NCBI RefSeq assembly: GCF_000003605.2
Contig: NW_003152254.1
Coordinates: forward strand, 556,684 to 580,787
Direction: 5' to 3'
Length of the DNA stretch: 24,104 nucleotides
Source: Saccoglossus kowalevskii
Taxonomy: Eukaryota; Hemichordata; Enteropneusta; Harrimaniidae
Part shown: piece by piece, positions 20,407-24,104 of the stretch
How positions within the stretch are numbered: position 1 is the first letter of the stretch
How the letters are laid out: the number at the start of each line of letters is the position of its first letter
Notes under the pieces: generated by a model
Told to the model about the DNA's origin: nothing
Database searches by the model: none
Seen by the model: only the letters and a program-made list of their open reading frames with translations
Made by a program: the position numbers and the translations under genes

Positions 20407-20476
20407 CTTTTCACAATAGCTTGACAAATTCAGTAGTGTGTTCTGTAGTTTGATAACCACACTCGGTGTACTGACT
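20407..20476 (-). other. 5' UTR exon 1 of peptide gene C
   Basis: A 70-base leader from initiator A (20476) to GTGAAAAG; three extra bases at the 3' end shift the donor to GTTAGT. No ATG inside. Confidence 0.55.
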
Positions 20477-20503
20477 GAAATGTTATAATATAGCCTGTTT
20501 ATA
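20470..20503 (-). promoter_or_regulatory. Core promoter of peptide gene C
   Basis: TATAAA at 20503-20498 and TTTCAGTCAGT at 20480-20470, the same spacing as A and B. Confidence 0.62.
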
Positions 20504-20889
20504 TCTACATTTTCGTGACGTACAGCTTTGCCGTGTCACTACACATTTATAATATCATATCAATCATATTTGATAGTTAGTAAAATATTAAATATACGCT
20601 TTATTTTATTTGGCAAATATTGTTTTTCAGAAATTACTAAGAGCAATTTTATATTGTGTAATGTAATTTATTCTAATTTATGAACAAAATAGCATTGTGA
20701 ATTTTCCATTTCAATCCTGCATTGAAATGTGGGTGATATATTTTGCTAATCTCTAATGGTTATATACCAGCAATATTAAAAGTGGAGACAAATTTCAATT
20801 AGTGACTAAAATTACTAGATCGTGATCAACATGTTTGCAAAACGTGAACACAATCACTACGATGGAAATGACATATTCAGTCCAGCAGC

Positions 20890-21270
20890 AATGATAACCC
20901 TCACTTTCTTGCAACAATGACACTGATTATTCTGAAAATACCGTAAGTAGCACAGCCGTACAGAAGTAATAAAACAAAAATCCCTGAAAACCTGCATCCG
21001 CGACATGCTAAGATGCGCCTACGGAATGGTGGCAAGTTTAACCCAACACACTGCACTAATACAAAAAGTTACACAACTAAAAAATTGCTGTTCTTTAATT
21101 AATTTGGGAATATTTAAACAAATTAAATGCACAATTACAACGAAAATGTTGCTACCGGGAATGTGGCAACGAGTAGTCTGGCACCTACACACATACAGAA
21201 CATTCCAGGGCAAAGCCGTTATTTATGCTTATACTATGTAACGTAGGAAATGTCATATTTACTCGTCAAT
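20890..21270. other. Unique sequence between duplicates
   Basis: A plus-strand frame at 21005-21241 is open for 78 codons but resembles nothing known. If promoter E had its own coding exon, it would be expected around here on the minus strand; no signal-peptide exon is visible. Confidence 0.35.
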
Positions 21271-21274
21271 TAAG

Positions 21275-22140
21275 TAGTTTCAGAAGGAAGATGTTCTTTC
21301 AAAATGAAACTTGCTCTTTATGTTTTCAAGATATTTTTGTATCAAGTAGCAAAACCCATGTAGCTATTTCTTGATATTTATATGGGCCACTCTAACAGCA
21401 GACACACACACATGTTTCAGATGCGCCGTGTACATCCTGCTCGGAGTTCCTGAACTGATCATCGGTCCATTGTTCATCTGTGCAAAAGTTACATAACATA
21501 TGTAATAAACAATCACGATGGGGTTTGTAGAATATTCACAAAAAAGTTGAACTTGCTACATTCGTGGCGTATTTCATCAAAGACATTCTCCACATACTGT
21601 GTGTAATCTCTAGGTTATCCGTTTTTTTATGTAGACGGTATATTGATATAATTGTAGTTATGAACAGATGTAAAGGTCACATAATTTATTAACTTACATT
21701 GTGAGGAAAAAAAAATACTAGTCACTCTGCTCATGCGAAAACAATCTCGCTCGCTTACTCACTAATACATCTTTCAGTTTCCAAAAGTAAATGCGTATTC
21801 TTAGAACTAGAAAACGGGGAATAATGAAAAAGTGCTTTTGTAATAAACAGCAAGAAATCTACTAAACTGGTACTGTTTGGAACAAGAATTTTTTTTAGTA
21901 GATTCAGAAAAGAAACCGTCTGACATTGAAGTTTTGGAAGCTTTTAGTACCACATCAACTAGCAAAAAAGCAGTATTACAAATTTAAACCAAACCGTGTT
22001 CATACTTCAACAGTTTTCTACCTGTGCCGAGTTTCATAGAACAGAGCTGGATATTGGTATCCCCGCGGTGTGTGAATAATTGAGCGTACTGTTGTTGGTA
22101 GCGTGTGGTCTTTCCTATTCTATGACTGGTTGAATGTTAT
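21275..22140. repeat. Intron-derived duplicate of 1140-1990
   Basis: Shared stretches include GTGCTCTTTCAAAATGAA-like text, GCGCCGTGTACAT, CCTGAACTGATCATC and GCAAAAGTTACATAAC. It corresponds to the promoter-proximal half of the gene A intron. Confidence 0.75.
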
Positions 22141-22218
22141 TCCCAGTTATTAGCTACATATCACCAAATGTGGGGCAAATGTAATTAAGCACAACATAAT
22201 AAAAATAATATAACTTAC

Positions 22219-22285
22219 TTCACTAAAGCTTGACAAATTCAGTTGTGTGTTATGTAGTTTGATCACCGCACTTGGTGTACTGACT
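22219..22285 (-). other. Leader exon of orphan promoter E
   Basis: A 67-base ATG-free leader from initiator A (22285) to GTGAA, then donor GTAAGT (22218-22213). No matching coding exon lies between here and gene C, so it is either an orphan duplicate or an alternative first exon of C. Confidence 0.5.
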
Positions 22286-22312
22286 GAAATGTAATAATAT
22301 AGTTTGTTTATA
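22279..22312 (-). promoter_or_regulatory. Core promoter E
   Basis: TATAAA at 22312-22307 and TTTCAGTCAGT at 22289-22279. The motifs are unmutated although no own coding exon remains. Confidence 0.58.
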
Positions 22313-22739
22313 GATACATATTCATGAGATGTGTGTATTTGTGTAACATAGCAGCTTTGCCGTGTCAATAATCATTTATAATACCATATCAATCATATTT
22401 GATAGTTAGTAAAATATGAAATATACGCTTTATTATAATTGGCAAATATTGTTTCTCAGAAATTACTAAGAGCAGTTTAATATTGTGTATTGTTTTCTAA
22501 TTTATAAGCAAAATAGCATTATAAATTTTCCATTTCAATCATGCATTGAATTGTCGGTGATATATTTTTCTAATCTCTAATGGTTATATACCAGCATAAT
22601 TAAATGTGGAGACAAATTTAAATTAGTGACTAAAATTACTAGATCGTGATCAACATGTTTGCAAAACGTGAACACACACAGTACGTCGGAAATGACATAT
22701 TCAGTCCAGAAGCAGGGATAACCCTCACTTTCTTGCAAC

Positions 22740-23757
22740 TATGACACACACAATAGCGAGACCCTCACCACGATCTTCACTGTGGCTTTACAGTGACTGT
22801 AACAGTGTCTTTCACTATAATTCACACTATGACCCTCGATGTATGCCACTCTGTAGCCATAATAAGTAAATAATAGGTAATAGATCTGGCCCTTAGTGAG
22901 AATCATTACTTGTCGCTGAAAGTTCAATACGCTGTGTTCACAGTATCCATTGTGGCTGGCACTGTGGTTCTTAACATGCTTATAACAGTGGTCATCTCGG
23001 TAACCCTTAGGATTGTATGTAACCCTTGCTCACACTATAACGTTTATTGTGTTCATAGGTGTATGTTACAATGCTAACTATGAATCAAATAGTAAACCCC
23101 AATGAATGTTTCCTCTGGCCTTCGTATGGTATATTAATATCTTTCAATGTGTGGCTCTCTCTGCAGACCACACAATTACCTTATCGTAACCACAGTAACC
23201 AAGCTCCCAGTACACAAAGTTACCCTTGTTGTTCTCTCATTGTTTTTGTTTCATAATATGACAGTCAATGAGTTTCTCTCAGTGAACCTCAAAGTGTCTG
23301 GCAATGAGGCACACACTGTACCTTGCAACGTGTTGCTAAGTCTAGTTTCCATATTAAATCTGATTTTCCCTCTCACAGTAGCAATTGCAATGTGACTCTG
23401 GCAGTGATCAACCTTGTGACTATGAGTGTATCTTCGATGTGATCCCACTGACTCTCAATGTCACTCTTACACTTGGGTGGTCTCTGTTAAGACATAAATA
23501 TGTTATGGATGCACACAACTGATACTTTCAATGAGTGTCACCTCATTTCAGATTGACTCTATCGATGTTGATCTAACTGTAAAACACAACATGCAAGCAC
23601 AGTGACAATTATATTGACATTGTATTTTATTGTGGCTCACACTGCTTACACTGTCAAAATGAAAGCCACTATGACACATGTGTTGAGTTTCACAGCGTGA
23701 ACTGCTGCGACACAACTTGTACCGATTCACTAACACATCATTCAATTGAGTGTTTTT
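22740..23757. repeat. Degenerate CACTGTG repeat upstream of E, ending in promoter remnant F
   Basis: The first half matches 2600-3200, the second half (from about 23315) matches 7929-8312, showing the block uninterrupted by the DIRS-like element. The last bases, CAATTGAGTGTTTTT at about 23743-23757, resemble the middle of the leader exon and then stop abruptly against unrelated sequence. Confidence 0.7.
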
Positions 23758-23800
23758 ATTAAGCCAGTAGGCCATGCAATATGTGTTTATAACACATTAC

Positions 23801-24034
23801 ATGTAGAATTGCCGGAGGAACGTGCATAGAACGTGCATAGTCTGACGTCTTCTTCTCGACGTCTGCTAGCGGTGTCCCGATTTCTTCACAAAACGATGTA
23901 AAGACGCTTCTAGAAAACCTGATTGCGTCCTTCGTCTTCGGTGCATTTTTAGTTTCCACTAGTGTGTCAAGTTCTTTTTCTGAACTGAAGCTAAATCGTC
24001 CAGTCTTTCGAGGCGGACAATCGATATCAGCGAC
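23801..24034 (-). CDS. Exon of a Crypton/ZMYM-like tyrosine recombinase protein (partial)
   Basis: After an acceptor-like CTAGTTAG, a minus-strand frame runs from 24034: VADIDCPPRKTGRFSF, SSEKELDTLV, KNAPKTKDAIRFSRSVFTSF, CEEIGTPLADVEKKTSD. This fits the N-terminal core-binding part of Crypton-type recombinases and the derived ZMYM/QRICH1-type proteins (RF...SEEEL..L......NTK......VF..FC.E.G). A donor-like CAT|GTAATG near 23800 may end the exon; the open frame itself stops at 23759. No start Met or catalytic domain is in view, so the gene must extend to both sides or be a fragment. The assignment rests on pattern recognition. Confidence 0.5.
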
Positions 24035-24080
24035 CTAACTAGCAGACAACATATTGGAAATCACACGATCAGGTGATAAG

Positions 24081-24088
24081 TGACGTCA
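24081..24088. promoter_or_regulatory. Perfect CRE palindrome (TGACGTCA)
   Basis: The full CREB/ATF site lies 47 bases upstream of the recombinase-like exon on the minus strand. It could belong to that gene's promoter if transcription starts just before 24034. Confidence 0.35.
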
Positions 24089-24104
24089 TCCCCGGGCACT
24101 AGTT

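Larger units (their letters stand above)
20300..20885. repeat. Promoter-bearing segmental duplicate, C copy
   Basis: It aligns over about 600 bases with 22130-22735, including ACTAGATCGTGATCAACATG and TTTGCAAAACGTGAACAC, and less closely with 1980-2600. The pair C/E is the youngest duplication of the promoter block. Confidence 0.8.
22130..22735. repeat. Promoter-bearing segmental duplicate, E copy
   Basis: Partner of 20300-20885; keeps leader exon, TATA region and about 430 bases of upstream sequence. Confidence 0.8.

Noticed and set aside
1-24104. CRISPR array, rRNA or bacterial operon
   Set aside because: Repeats are degenerate without uniform spacers, and the window shows introns, TATA promoters and eukaryotic retrotransposons.

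Overview
The window is animal nuclear DNA, most likely from an invertebrate. It is AT-rich and intron-bearing, holds no long open reading frames, and carries fragments of DIRS-type and LINE-type retrotransposons plus a Crypton/ZMYM-like recombinase exon. The taxon cannot be fixed further; a mollusc, cnidarian or other marine invertebrate would fit. There is no sign of bacterial gene organisation, rRNA, tRNA or CRISPR.

The main content is a small cluster of duplicated genes on the minus strand, each coding for a short secreted peptide precursor. Three signal-peptide exons are visible: copy A (1-167, running off the left edge), copy B (15115-15335, with a nonsense codon) and copy C (19398-19573). 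In all three the coding exon begins exactly two bases upstream of ATG, behind a splice acceptor. Upstream (to the right) lies a strongly conserved module: TATAAA, an initiator reading TTTCAGTCAGT, an ATG-free 5' UTR exon of 67-70 bases, and a splice donor. Four intact modules occur (2086-2180, 16620-16713, 20407-20503, 22219-22312), plus two truncated remnants (8313-8385 and about 23741-23757). Behind each promoter lies a long, decayed, short-period repeat rich in CACTGTG/CACAGTG. The cluster therefore looks like successive segmental duplications of coding exon, intron, promoter and upstream repeat.

Region by region: 1-3200 holds gene A, its promoter and part of its upstream repeat. At 3201-7928 a DIRS-like element with long terminal inverted repeats interrupts that repeat; its reverse transcriptase, RNase H and recombinase regions read on the minus strand and are broken by frameshifts, stops and a changed catalytic motif. 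The upstream repeat of A resumes at 7929-8312, followed by a promoter remnant and more repeat to about 9480. The section 9480-15100 is mostly unique DNA with weakly supported exon and promoter candidates, a compact pair of CTCF-like and nuclear-receptor-like sites, and a 5'-truncated LINE fragment. Copy B and its promoter fill 15100-17420. Copy C, its promoter and a second, orphan promoter (E) fill 19398-22312. The repeat continues to 23740. The right end holds a minus-strand exon related to the N-terminal part of Crypton/ZMYM-type tyrosine recombinase proteins, next to a perfect CRE site.

The most interesting content is the peptide family: a prepropeptide with a secretion signal, an acidic/polar spacer and a dibasic site, carried by a recurrent promoter and leader-exon cassette. 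I do not recognise it as a named family. The layout (signal, spacer, dibasic site) is that of precursors for neuropeptides, antimicrobial peptides and venom peptides, and the sequence alone does not decide between them.
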